From: Renibacterium salmoninarum ATCC 33209
GTDB taxonomy: Bacteria > Actinomycetota > Actinomycetes > Actinomycetales > Micrococcaceae
Length of the DNA stretch: 64,000 nucleotides
Assembly: GCF_000018885.1 (NCBI RefSeq)
Contig: NC_010168.1
Span: forward strand, 682,001 to 746,000
Direction of reading: 5' to 3'
A program made the translations under genes and the position numbers. This document shows positions 8,905 through 18,142 of the stretch, piece after piece. Every line of letters starts with the position of its first letter. The first letter of the stretch is position 1. The notes beneath the pieces are model-generated. The model was not told where the DNA came from. It saw only the letters and a list, made by a program, of their open reading frames with translations, and made no database searches.

Positions 8905-9866
8905 CAGAAACGCCCATTCCGTCCGCGTTGACGCGGGCACTGCGCGAATATCTGCAGCATCTGGCGGTCGAGCGGGGCTTGGCAGCCAATACTCTTGCCG
9001 CGTATCGCCGTGATTTGACTAGATATACGAACTTTTTGGCCAGCCAAGGCGTGCGGACGCCGGAACAAATTAGCCGGAAGAACGTCACCGATTTCGCCCA
9101 AGCATTGAGCACCGGTTCAGACGGAGCTACCGCTTTGGGCGTCCGTTCCGCAGCACGATGCATCGTTGCGCTGCGCGGAATGCACAAGTTCTGGGCGCTT
9201 GAAGCCACCACGACGGCTGACCCTGCCAGCGAGGTGCACCCACCGATGGCTGGCCGACGGCTGCCAAAAGCAATCAGCGTCGCAGAGGTAACCAAAATCT
9301 TGGAAGCTAGCGGGAGCGACACTGCAACCGGGCTACGTGATCGAGCGCTCCTAGAGTTTCTCTACTCGACTGGAGCGCGGATCTCTGAAGCGATCGGGCT
9401 GGACGTTGACGACGTCGTGGGCGCTAACAGTGTTGGCAACGATCAATCTGGTCCTGCCGTCGTTCGGCTCTTTGGCAAAGGCTCTAAAGAACGAATTGTC
9501 CCGTTAGGCTCCTATGGCGCGCGCGCCATCGAGGCATACCTAGTGCGCGGCCGACCATTGCTATCTGCAACCGGTAAGGCGACGCCAGCACTTTTCCTCA
9601 ACGTGCGCGGCGGTCGGTTGAGCAGACAAAGCGCTTGGGCAATTCTCAAAACGGCTGCGGAAAAAGCCGAGATCAGCAAAGTGGTTTCGCCGCACACGTT
9701 GCGGCATTCCTTTGCCACCCATCTGCTTGAGGGTGGTGCCGATGTCCGAGTAGTCCAAGAACTGTTGGGTCACGCGTCGGTGACGACGACTCAGGTTTAC
9801 ACCTTGGTTACCGCTGATACTTTGCGCGAGGTCTATGCCTCTGCGCACCCGCGGGCGCTGGGCTAG
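8868..9866 (+). CDS. xerD: tyrosine recombinase XerD
   Basis: 332 residues from a GTG start inside the end of the Nudix gene. The N-terminal core-binding (SAM-like) domain contains YLQHLAVERGLAANTLAAYRRDLTRY. The catalytic domain contains the Arg of GARISEA, the HTLRHSFATHLL block, LLGHAS and the nucleophile Tyr of TTTQVYT (about residue 311). With XerC it resolves chromosome dimers at dif. Length and motifs match XerD rather than a phage integrase, and no attachment site is seen nearby. Confidence 0.93.
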   Translation: MARTPLATSSTVTETPIPSALTRALREYLQHLAVERGLAANTLAAYRRDLTRYTNFLASQGVRTPEQISRKNVTDFAQALSTGSDGATALGVRSAARCIVALRGMHKFWALEATTTADPASEVHPPMAGRRLPKAISVAEVTKILEASGSDTATGLRDRALLEFLYSTGARISEAIGLDVDDVVGANSVGNDQSGPAVVRLFGKGSKERIVPLGSYGARAIEAYLVRGRPLLSATGKATPALFLNVRGGRLSRQSAWAILKTAAEKAEISKVVSPHTLRHSFATHLLEGGADVRVVQELLGHASVTTTQVYTLVTADTLREVYASAHPRALG

Positions 9867-10012
9867 GACGGTCAGTGGATCCAAAATGATGCATAAGTTC
9901 CAGTCAATTCATCCTGCAGCCTGAGTCCAGGCCCGCTCGGATGTCGTAGAATTAAGCCGTAGTACTTTGATGTCAGAACAGTCGTTCTCCGCGGCGGAAA
10001 GATTATGAATCC

Positions 10013-11299
10013 GTGAATTTCGTTCAATTGACCGAGCATGAATTCGAAGCTTTCGAAGCGAATCACCGCCAAGGCAACTTCTTGCAGTCCGTAGTGATGG
10101 GCAAACGGCGGCAAAGCACCGGCTGGCAAATGCACCTGGTCGGACTAAAAAACGACGACGGCGCAGTGGTTGCCGCTGCACTACTTAGCTCACGCAAAGT
10201 CTTCCTGGGCTACTCAGATTTTGATTGCGCACAGGGCCCAGTGCTGGATTATGACGATGCCGAGGTGCTTGCGGCCTTTTTGACCGGGCTGAAAGGCTAT
10301 TTGCACGAACACCGTGCACTACGCACCACGCTCAATCCCACGGTCCTGCTGACACACCGCGACCTTGACGCGGAACTTATTGACGACGGCTACTCGGGTT
10401 GGAAATATGTTGAGCAATTCGAAGCCAACTGGTTTAGCCATCAAGACAATGCCGAGGTAGATCGGGATCCGCACCTGTTCCGTTGGTTCTTTAGTAAAGA
10501 CCTCAGTGGCATCACTAATGCGGATGAGCTGACCGCGAGCTTTGACTCCCGTGCCCAACGTTCCTTGCAGACCTCGATCAAGTCCGGCGTCGAAGTCTCA
10601 GTACTGGGCAGGGAGCAACTGGACGAGTTCCACGATGTGCTTAAGCACACCGCGGAGCGCCGGGGATTCGAGTATCGCGATAAGTCTTACCATCACTCGC
10701 TCGCCGAATTCTTGAGCCCGGACGAATTGAAGTTTTGCGCCGCCAGGCTCAATACCCAGGTCTATGGGGAGTTCTTGCAGCAGAGCTTGGATAAACAGCA
10801 GACTGAAGTCCGCAAGGCTGAGGACGCGCTCGCGAAGAATCCAGAAAATGTCAAAGCGCAGAATCGGCTGCGTGCCGCTCAAGAAGCAGTGGCTTCCGGC
10901 GATGTGAAGCTAAAACAGCTTGATGAGCTGAAAGCCAATGGCGCCAACCCGATCCTCGCTGTTGGCCTTTTTATTAGCCATGCTAATGAGATGGTCTTCC
11001 TCGCGGGCGGATCTTATGACGATTACGCGAGTTTCCGAGCACCGTTTAGCTTGCATTGGTTCGCCATGCAGCAGGCAATGCAAGCGGGCATCACACGGTA
11101 CAACTTCTACGGCACCAATGGTGAGTTCAGCGGCAACCCAGAGCAACACGGTGTGTACTTGTTCAAACGGGGATTCGGCGGCGTGAGCGAAGAACGTATT
11201 GGTTACTTCAGCTTGGTCTCCACGCCTTGGGTAGAGAAGCTTCGTGAACTGGCCGGTGGGGCAAAAAGCTTTTCGCGTAAAATCTTGCGCCGTGGCTAG
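10013..11299 (+). CDS. FemAB/MurM-type lipid II aminoacyltransferase
   Basis: 428 residues. Two GNAT-like halves are typical of FemA/FemX/MurM enzymes, which add amino acids from aminoacyl-tRNA to the stem-peptide lysine of lipid II. Visible family marks are GNFLQSVVMGKRR near the N-terminus, a coiled-coil arm (about 265-310, QQTEVRKAEDALAKN onward), and the C-terminal block YNFYGTNGEFSGNPEQHGVYLFKRGFGG. The start is GTG; a nearer ATG (10005) is followed at once by a stop. This fits an organism with interpeptide cross-bridges. The residue added cannot be read from sequence. Confidence 0.88.
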   Translation: MNFVQLTEHEFEAFEANHRQGNFLQSVVMGKRRQSTGWQMHLVGLKNDDGAVVAAALLSSRKVFLGYSDFDCAQGPVLDYDDAEVLAAFLTGLKGYLHEHRALRTTLNPTVLLTHRDLDAELIDDGYSGWKYVEQFEANWFSHQDNAEVDRDPHLFRWFFSKDLSGITNADELTASFDSRAQRSLQTSIKSGVEVSVLGREQLDEFHDVLKHTAERRGFEYRDKSYHHSLAEFLSPDELKFCAARLNTQVYGEFLQQSLDKQQTEVRKAEDALAKNPENVKAQNRLRAAQEAVASGDVKLKQLDELKANGANPILAVGLFISHANEMVFLAGGSYDDYASFRAPFSLHWFAMQQAMQAGITRYNFYGTNGEFSGNPEQHGVYLFKRGFGGVSEERIGYFSLVSTPWVEKLRELAGGAKSFSRKILRRG

Positions 11300-11308
11300 G
11301 AACTCAAG

Positions 11309-11794
11309 ATGACGCCTGCTCCGGTGACGCTGCTTTTCTTGCTCCGAACACAAGAATCTGGTGCCCAAGAAGTTTTGCTTGGTCTCAAAAAGACCGGTTT
11401 TGGCACCGGAAAAATCGTGGGCATTGGCGGCCATGTTGAGCCGGGGGAGAGCGCCATTGAAGCGGCTGTTCGCGAAATCGCGGAAGAGACCTCAATTGAT
11501 GTTTTACCGGCGGACCTAGCGTATCGAGGCTCAGTTGCTTTCCGATTTCCGGCGCATGCTGACTGGGATATGGACGCGGAGGTTTTTATCGCGCTTGACT
11601 GGACCGGTGAGGCGAGGGAGTCTGAGGAAATTGCTCCGCAGTGGTACGCCGTCGACGCTTTACCAGCGGCGCAAATGTGGGAAGACGCAGGGCATTGGCT
11701 ACCAGGCCTACTGAGCGGACCTGTGCAACACTTCGCGGTTCAGCTGGCCGCAGACAATCAAGCTGTTGAACGAGTCACCTCGACTCCGGGCTAG
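11309..11794 (+). CDS. Nudix hydrolase, MutT/8-oxo-dGTPase type
   Basis: 161 residues. The Nudix box GGHVEPGESAIEAAVREIAEE (about 38-58) is complete. The ending resembles MTH1-like 8-oxo-(d)GTP diphosphatases (WYAVDALPAAQMWEDAGHWLPGLL). Probable role: cleaning oxidised nucleotides from the pool. It starts 9 bases after the FemAB gene and its last 20 bases overlap the end of the convergent alcohol dehydrogenase gene. Confidence 0.85.
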   Translation: MTPAPVTLLFLLRTQESGAQEVLLGLKKTGFGTGKIVGIGGHVEPGESAIEAAVREIAEETSIDVLPADLAYRGSVAFRFPAHADWDMDAEVFIALDWTGEARESEEIAPQWYAVDALPAAQMWEDAGHWLPGLLSGPVQHFAVQLAADNQAVERVTSTPG

Positions 11795-12863
11795 GCAACG
11801 TCGAATTTCTGCTGGTTACAGCAACTCTGGGCAAATCACCACGTTCGGCCGATTCAAAAGCTGCCGCGATTTCGGCAAGTGGCCACGGGGCTGAGATCAA
11901 CTCAGCAAAGGGCTTATCGGTAGTGCTGAGGAACTCAACAGCTTCCTGCAGGTGCTGCGGGCGATAATGATGTACGCTGCGGATGGTTAGCAAGTTTCGA
12001 ACCATGAACTCGGGGTCCAGTGCAATCTCTGCCCCGGGGGCTACCGTGCCAACCAAGACCAAAGTACCGCCAACCTCGAGCGCCGCAATGGCCGCCGGAA
12101 TGGTTGACCGATATCCAGACAGTTCTAGGGCCAGGTCGAATTGGGTGCTGCCTGTGCTGCCTGTGCTGCCCGCTAAGGCCTGCTGGGCGCCGAAACGTAG
12201 CGCTTGCTGACGGCGTTGCGCTCGCGGCTCCCAGACCGTCACGTTGAAACCTCTGGAAGCCAGCACTGCCGTGGCGTAAAGCCCAAGCATTCCGGCACCA
12301 ATAACAAGCGCAGCGCTGCTGCCCGGGTCATCTGGCATTGCGCCGTCAATTTCCGCCATCACGGTGCCACCCGCGCAACTGGCAGTCGCGGCGACTGTTG
12401 CGGAAACCTCATCAGGAACCAACACGATCGCTGTGCCCGAACGCAACTGAATATGGCTGGCAAACCCGCCGGATAAAGGCCAATCGCACCAATCGGCATG
12501 ACCATACTTGGCTAGATTCAGGTACTTTTGTGGCAAGCTCCGGAGGCAGCGCAGGCATTGGCCGCAGGAGTCGGTGACCGACCAGGTCACGCGGTCGCCC
12601 AAACGCAACTTTTCGCCCGACGTCGTTCGCGGCGGCTGTCCTGGCCCTAGAGCTTGAACGCGGCCGCAGTATTCGTGGCCGAGGACACTCGGTGCTGGCG
12701 CGCTTCGGTGACCGTTCACAGTGTGTAAATCGGAACCGCAAATACATGCCGCCTCGATGGCGATGAGAACCTGGCCCGGCATGAGGTCTGGGAACGGAAT
12801 TTTGCGGAGCTCAAAGCCTTTTCCCGCTCCGAGCCAGAGCGCTACCTGCGCCAGATTTTCCAT
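11775..12863 (-). CDS. zinc-dependent alcohol dehydrogenase (MDR family)
   Basis: 362 residues. The GroES-like N-terminal domain has the catalytic zinc site CICGSDLH and VLGHEYCGRV. A structural zinc-type cluster SCGQCLRCLRSLPQKYLNL follows. The Rossmann domain has ALVIGAGMLGLYATAVL. NAD(P)-dependent oxidation of an alcohol or polyol is expected; the substrate is unknown. It is transcribed alone on the minus strand and its 3' end overlaps the Nudix gene convergently. Confidence 0.85.
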   Translation of the reverse strand: MENLAQVALWLGAGKGFELRKIPFPDLMPGQVLIAIEAACICGSDLHTVNGHRSAPAPSVLGHEYCGRVQALGPGQPPRTTSGEKLRLGDRVTWSVTDSCGQCLRCLRSLPQKYLNLAKYGHADWCDWPLSGGFASHIQLRSGTAIVLVPDEVSATVAATASCAGGTVMAEIDGAMPDDPGSSAALVIGAGMLGLYATAVLASRGFNVTVWEPRAQRRQQALRFGAQQALAGSTGSTGSTQFDLALELSGYRSTIPAAIAALEVGGTLVLVGTVAPGAEIALDPEFMVRNLLTIRSVHHYRPQHLQEAVEFLSTTDKPFAELISAPWPLAEIAAAFESAERGDLPRVAVTSRNSTLPSPESR

Positions 12864-12968
12864 GCCAAAAACCTATCTTGCTGAGCTTAACTCCTGGCAA
12901 ACGTGCCCGATCACTGGGAATAAATGCCGTAGTCTGGGGACTGGCTGAACGCCGAATAGGGACATTGA

Positions 12969-14300
12969 ATGCGAATGATGAAGCGGATGGCCGTGGTCCT
13001 TGGACTGGTTTTTGCTTTCGCAATGATGGCGGCTCCAGGGGCTTTGGCTGTTCCGAATTCCTCGGTTGTCGTGGAAGATACCGCCGGTGTGCTTAACCGT
13101 GCGCAATTAGACCACGGTCTTTCTTCGATCGGCTTTTATACGTCCGCTAAAGTGGCGATTTACACTCGGCAAGGTGCTGCCGCGGATGACTTGACCGAGG
13201 AAACACTGAGTTTCGCGCGCCAAAAACATCCAGAATGGTTGAGCGCAGACGGTCAAAAATGGGCAAGCGGGCTGTTTATTTTCACTTTGGATCCGGGCGG
13301 TCGCCAGGTGGGCACCTTTTTTGGCGACGATGTGAAGATTTCCGCTGATCAGCAAAAACATATTCAAGCTTCGACTAAAAAACTGCTACGAGACGCCCAA
13401 TGGACCGACGGCACAATTCAAGGTGTTAAGTCTGCTGCTTCCTTTATCGCGAGGCCCTGGTATCGGGCGCCGCGTCTGTATTGGGGAGCAGGGATTGTGG
13501 TAGTGCTGGCCGCTGTTGGCTTGGGCGTAGCTGCCGGCGTGCGGAATCGGAATCGCCGCAACTTTGCCTTTGCGATGGCCAACGGCGATAAGTCCTATAC
13601 CTCGGTCAGCCTGGACGTAGCGGCAACTGAACTCAATGCGAGCGCTATTCCGGAAGCTTCTAGTTACGGGCTGAAGATCCTGGCGCAATGGCGCTCCTTC
13701 AAGAGTCAGTTTCGTAATGCTACTGAGTCGAAAAGCCGTCTTGAACTGCTCACCGCGAAGCAGCGATCCAAAGCGGTCAATGTGCGAATGGCCCGGGAGT
13801 ATGAGCGAGCGATTTTTGAGCTAGATGGTTTGGACGCCGCTATTGCTGATGCAAATGCTCTGCTCAATCTTTCAGCTAACTGGCGGCAAGCTTGGCAGCA
13901 GCAATCAGAAATGTTGGGCCGTGAACTAGACGGTGTTTCCAAAATGCTGGCGGAAAGCAGGACAGCCGGTAGTTCCGCGACTGCGGTGGCTCTGAGTACG
14001 CAGGCTTCAGAGTTTCGGTTGAAACTGGTTCAGTGGGGCGACGGTTTGGCGGATCTATCGTTGAGTCCAGATCAAGCATTAGATCGGCTCAAACTGGGAC
14101 GTGAGACCATGGCGGCACTGTTAGACAATCATGTCGAGGCTGTGGTGCGGCTAAACACTAAATCGCTCAAGGACGCTGAGCTCATGCGCGGGAAGATTGA
14201 AGTTAGCCGGCGAAATGCTGCGGTGGCTCGCCGTCGTTCGGGGAGCATCATTGATGTGAGCTACCCAAATCTGCCGTACTTTTCAATCCTGGCCTTATAG
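12969..14300 (+). CDS. TPM-domain membrane protein, C-terminus frameshifted
   Basis: 443 residues. A signal peptide (about 1-28, ending GALA) is followed by a TPM (DUF477) domain with VVEDTAGVLNRAQL and KVAIYTRQGAAADD. A single membrane helix (WGAGIVVVLAAVGLGVAAGV) and a long helical cytoplasmic region come next. It is paralogous along its whole length to the next gene. Near the end the match (SRSIVDAAYP versus SGSIIDVSYP) breaks. In the +1 frame the DNA resumes similarity (GFNSGQSAVLNK beside GFNQAFQAAQNELAK) and then stops at 14338-14340. The C-terminal Gly/Ser tail of the paralogue is therefore lost. TPM domains are linked to photosystem repair and phosphatase folds; the role here is unknown. 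Confidence 0.75.
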   Translation: MRMMKRMAVVLGLVFAFAMMAAPGALAVPNSSVVVEDTAGVLNRAQLDHGLSSIGFYTSAKVAIYTRQGAAADDLTEETLSFARQKHPEWLSADGQKWASGLFIFTLDPGGRQVGTFFGDDVKISADQQKHIQASTKKLLRDAQWTDGTIQGVKSAASFIARPWYRAPRLYWGAGIVVVLAAVGLGVAAGVRNRNRRNFAFAMANGDKSYTSVSLDVAATELNASAIPEASSYGLKILAQWRSFKSQFRNATESKSRLELLTAKQRSKAVNVRMAREYERAIFELDGLDAAIADANALLNLSANWRQAWQQQSEMLGRELDGVSKMLAESRTAGSSATAVALSTQASEFRLKLVQWGDGLADLSLSPDQALDRLKLGRETMAALLDNHVEAVVRLNTKSLKDAELMRGKIEVSRRNAAVARRRSGSIIDVSYPNLPYFSILAL

Positions 14301-14451
14301 CACGGGTTTCAACTCGGGGCAGAGCGCAGTTCTCAACAAATGATGGTTGGGAGCATGACGTACTGGATAGGGGACTAACGGTGCGGGCTTTTCTGGTCCT
14401 GGGCGTTTCATAAGTTTTTAGTCGCAGTTGGAAGTAGATAAGGAAGCGCGA

Positions 14452-15981
14452 ATGCGGATTGTGAAACGCTTGATGGTCGTGATCGGAATGGCTTTTGCAC
14501 TGATAATGACAGCCGCGCCCATAGCTAATGCGGTACCGGCCACAGAACTGGTCGTGGCGGATACTGCGGGAGTGATTTATCTGCCTCAGTTACAACAAGA
14601 GATCAGCAAAGTCGATTTTATCGTGCCGGTAAAGGTTGCGATTTATACCCGCCGCGGCGACAAAAACGACAATCTCAATGAGAAGACTTTGCAGTACGCG
14701 CGGGTGGAGCACCCAGAGTGAATCTCTGCCGACGGGCAAAAATGGGCTGATGGCCTCTTTGTCTTTGTCCTTGATCCAGATGCTCGGAAAATCGGCACAT
14801 ATTTTGGCGAAAACGTTAAGATTTCGACCAGTCAACAAGGGCAACTTCAAGATTCGATCAAGAGTTTACTTCGGGACGCGCAATGGACCGATGGTGCAAT
14901 TTTGGCGGTCAAAAACGCCGCAACGTTGATCGCGAAACCTGCGCCAGTAAATCCGCAGCCCACTCCTGCTCCGGTCCCGTTACCGGGCGATAAGGGTAGC
15001 GCAGCTCCGGCCGCGGCCGCCTCGCCGGGGGCTGTTGTTGGCGGCGCAGTGGGTCTCGGTGCGATTGGCGCGGCAATATTTTATGGCAGACGGGCGAGCG
15101 GGCGAAAGAAGTATGGCGCTGAAATGACGCAAGCCAACGCTGCCTACACCTCGGTGACGATGGATCTACAAGTGACTGAGCTCAATGCCAAAACCATTCC
15201 GAGTTCGTCGAGATATGGCGGAAAAGTGCTGCATTACTGGGATGAGTTCGCAGCTCGGTACCGCGCCCTCACCGAGAAGAAAGCAACTCTCGATGCACTG
15301 AGTAAGGCTCAGCAAGCCAAGAAAACTAGTATTGATTTAGCCCGGCAGTTCCGGGCCGAGGCAACTGACTTAGACAGCGTAGACGACTTGATTGCCGACA
15401 CTAATGCCTTACTCACGATGAATTCGGGTTGGTCAGAAGCTTGGCACAGACAGTCAGGGCTGTTGCTAGCGGAGCTACAAGGCATCCCTGAAATGTTAGC
15501 GCGCCCGGTCACAGTAGGTTCGCCGGAAACTGCTGCGGTTTTGCGAACCGTCGTCACTGAGATTCCTCAGGCAATAGAACAGTGGGGCGCCTCGTTGGCA
15601 GGTCGCAGCGTGACGCCCGAACAGGCGCTGGATGGTTTGAAGATATTGCGTGACCGGTTATCCTCGGCGCTCACTGCACACATTGAAGCGGTAACGGCGG
15701 CGATCGCCCGGACAACGCGCGAGGCCGAGCTCATGAAAGAGCGAATGTCTGCAGTTCAGCGCGAACAGGCGAATTTTCGGAGGACTTCTCGGAGCATTGT
15801 CGACGCCGCCTACCCCGCGGCGCAATTGGCCACGATAGTCGGGTTCAATCAAGCATTCCAGGCTGCGCAAAATGAGTTGGCAAAGAACCTGGCCGCTGCG
15901 ACAGCGGCTGCGCAGCCGACTACCGGTTATGGCAGCAGCGGCGGAAGTTTCTCCGGATCTGGAAGTTCATCAACCTTTTAG
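14452..15981 (+). pseudogene. second TPM-domain protein, interrupted by TGA
   Basis: One reading frame from ATG 14452 (AAGGA upstream) to TAA 15981, broken only by TGA at 14719-14721. The paralogue has Trp there (HPEWLSADGQKW versus HPE*ISADGQKW), so this is a one-base TGG-to-TGA change. The product would have a signal peptide (ending ANA), a TPM domain, a Pro/Ala linker, a membrane helix (VVGGAVGLGAIGAAIF), helical repeats and a Gly/Ser-rich tail (SSGGSFSGSGSSSTF). It is a tandem duplicate of the preceding gene. Unless the stop is read through, only about 90 residues are made. Confidence 0.8.
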
Positions 15982-16000
15982 ATCGGTACTTGTCAGCAAA

Positions 16001-16073
16001 ACGACAAACGCTGCACCACTTTTGGTTGCTATGGACGCCCCATAGCAACCAAAAGTGGTGCAGCGTTTGTCGT
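16001..16073. terminator. 34-bp perfect hairpin, convergent terminator
   Basis: Arms 16001-16034 and 16040-16073 are perfect reverse complements over 34 bases, with the 5-base loop ACGCC; the left arm begins ACGACAAACGCTGCACCACT. It lies between the TPM paralogue (+) and prpC (-). There is no U-run outside the stem, but AAAAG/CTTTT lies inside. A bidirectional terminator is inferred. Confidence 0.75.
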
Positions 16074-16080
16074 GGGTGGC

Positions 16081-17199
16081 TTAGAGGTGACGTTCGTCGA
16101 CGCCGTTGTATGCGCTCAAGGGGCGGATCAATGAGTTCGACGCCGCCTGCTCCATGATGTGCGCGGTCCAACCGGTGATTCGGCTTGCCACAAACAGCGG
16201 AGTGAAGGTCGGGGTATCGAAGCCCATCAAGTGATACGTCGGGCCGGCCGGATAATCCAGGTTTGGTTTGATGTTCTTCGCCTCACCCATGGCGGATTCC
16301 AACGCAGAATACAGATCCAGCATGTCTTCACGCTGATAGTGCGCAGACATCTTCTCGAGCGCAGCCTTCATGGTGGGCACCCTGGAATCACCGTTCTTGT
16401 AAACCCGGTGGCCAAAGCCCATGATCTTTTTCTTTTGCGCCAACGCATCAGTCAACCAAGTCTTCGCATCCACACCGGTGGACTGAATCTCCTCGAAGGT
16501 ATGCATCACAGCCTCATTGGCCCCGCCGTGCAGCGGGCCTTTCAACGCGCCGATCGCTCCGGTCACTGCGGAGTGCAAGTCAGCGAGCGTCGAGGTAATT
16601 ACGCGGGTGGTAAAGGTTGACGCGTTGAAGGAGTGCTCCGCGTACAGAATCATCGAAACGTTAAACGCTTCAACCACTTCAGGTGCAGTTTCTTCACCGA
16701 AAGTCATCCACAAAAAGTTTGCCGAGTAGCCCAAGTCTTCCCGGGGTTCGACCGGGTCCAAACCGTGCCGACGTCGTTGGTCGTAAGCGACTACAGCGGG
16801 CATTGCCGCGAACAATTCTTTGGCCTTTTGCAGATTCGCCTCGGGAGAGGAGTCTTCTGCCAGCGCATGGTTAGCGCCGATAACGGAGGTAGCCGTTCGG
16901 CAAACATCCATCGGATGGCAGCTGGTTGGCAGCAAATCGATTGCGGCTTTGACGTTGCCGTCGAGCGCACGATTTGCTCGTTCCAGAGCTTCGAAAGTAG
17001 TCAGCTCTGCTTCGGAGGGCAGCTCGCCATTCCAGAGCAGCAAAGCTACCTCTTCGAAGCTCTTCTTTGCCGAGAGTTCTTGCACGGGGTATCCGCGGTA
17101 GAGCAGCGAATTGCTCCCCGGATTGACCTTGGAGACTGCCGTGTAATCGACAACGACGCCGGCCAAACCTTTCTGGATGTCCTGAGTTTCATCAGCCAT
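16081..17199 (-). CDS. prpC: 2-methylcitrate synthase
   Basis: 372 residues of the citrate synthase family. The His-containing GPLHGGANEAVM and GFGHRVYKNGDSR carry the catalytic histidines, and the aspartate region follows near HIMEQAASNSLIRP. The short form and the position after prpD-prpB identify it as PrpC, condensing propionyl-CoA with oxaloacetate. Its ATG overlaps the prpB end (TGA) by 8 bases, so it is the last gene of the propionate operon. Confidence 0.92.
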   Translation of the reverse strand: MADETQDIQKGLAGVVVDYTAVSKVNPGSNSLLYRGYPVQELSAKKSFEEVALLLWNGELPSEAELTTFEALERANRALDGNVKAAIDLLPTSCHPMDVCRTATSVIGANHALAEDSSPEANLQKAKELFAAMPAVVAYDQRRRHGLDPVEPREDLGYSANFLWMTFGEETAPEVVEAFNVSMILYAEHSFNASTFTTRVITSTLADLHSAVTGAIGALKGPLHGGANEAVMHTFEEIQSTGVDAKTWLTDALAQKKKIMGFGHRVYKNGDSRVPTMKAALEKMSAHYQREDMLDLYSALESAMGEAKNIKPNLDYPAGPTYHLMGFDTPTFTPLFVASRITGWTAHIMEQAASNSLIRPLSAYNGVDERHL

Positions 17200-18142
17200 T
17201 GCTGTCGCTCTCCTTTGAGGTTGATTCAGCTTGCGAGCTGAATTGCTGCGGCACTGAGAAATTGAATACCGCAGAATCGAAATGGTTGTATCCCTCGTAG
17301 TCTACGAGTTCGTATAAGCGTGCGCGGGTCTGTATCCGTTCCACCGCGGCCTGTTGAGTGCCGTCCGCACGAATCGCGTCAAGCGTACGCTCGGCCTCAC
17401 CCATTGCGCTGCGCAATAAGGTGACCGGGTAAATCACCATATTGATGCCCACGCTGGCAAGCTGTTCTGCGGTGAAAAGTTCGCTCTTACCAAACTCGGT
17501 CATATTCGCCAGAATCGGCACGTCCACCGCTTTGCGGATCGCTTCGAAATCCGCCAGCGTGTGCATTGCTTCCGGGAAAATGGCGTCCGCACCGGCGTCG
17601 ACCAGTGCCTTGGCCCGGTTTACCGCAGCCGGGGTTCCTTCCACTGCCGCTACATCAGTGCGGGCCATGATGAGGAAATTGTCGTCGCGTCGTGCGTCTG
17701 CGGCAGCCCGAATGCGTTTGAGCGCGGTTTCCAGATCGACAACCGCCTTGCCGTCGAGGTGGCCACATCGCTTCGGATTGATCTGGTCCTCAATGTGTAA
17801 TCCGGCTAGCCCAGCATCTTCAAACTCTTGGACGCTGCGGGCAACGTTCATCGGCTCTCCGAAACCGGTATCTGCGTCGATAATCGCCGGAAGATCAGTC
17901 ATTCGAGCGATTTGCCGGGCTCGGGTAGCCACTTCGGTTAGCGTGGTCAGCCCGATGTCTGGTAAACCCAAATCTGCCGAGAGTACCGCACCAGAGATGT
18001 AGACGCCGTCGAAATCTTTGTCTTGGATGAGCTTGGCCGAGAGCGGGTTGAACGCACCAGGAAACTGTTGCAATTTCCCGGAATTTAGTTTGTTGCGCAG
18101 GTCAATCCGCTTCTGCGCGGCAGTGGTCTTGGCGTACAGCAT
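17192..18142 (-). CDS. prpB: methylisocitrate lyase
   Basis: 316 residues of the PEP mutase/isocitrate lyase superfamily. Marks are GAVLSADLGLPD, the metal-binding DADTGFGEP, and the catalytic cysteine loop KRCGHLDGK (about 128-136). It splits 2-methylisocitrate into pyruvate and succinate. It is contiguous with prpD (start immediately after the prpD stop) and overlaps prpC. Confidence 0.93.
   Translation of the reverse strand: MLYAKTTAAQKRIDLRNKLNSGKLQQFPGAFNPLSAKLIQDKDFDGVYISGAVLSADLGLPDIGLTTLTEVATRARQIARMTDLPAIIDADTGFGEPMNVARSVQEFEDAGLAGLHIEDQINPKRCGHLDGKAVVDLETALKRIRAAADARRDDNFLIMARTDVAAVEGTPAAVNRAKALVDAGADAIFPEAMHTLADFEAIRKAVDVPILANMTEFGKSELFTAEQLASVGINMVIYPVTLLRSAMGEAERTLDAIRADGTQQAAVERIQTRARLYELVDYEGYNHFDSAVFNFSVPQQFSSQAESTSKESDSNG

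Noticed and set aside
8868..9866. Phage integrase or integrative element
   Set aside because: The recombinase has XerD length and motifs, sits in the conserved pyrG-Nudix-xerD order, and no attachment repeats or phage genes are nearby.
14719..14721. TGA recoding as selenocysteine or tryptophan, also at 38506
   Set aside because: Position 14719 aligns with Trp in the paralogue, no SECIS-like hairpin follows, and other broken genes use TAA and TAG. Ordinary nonsense mutation is simpler.
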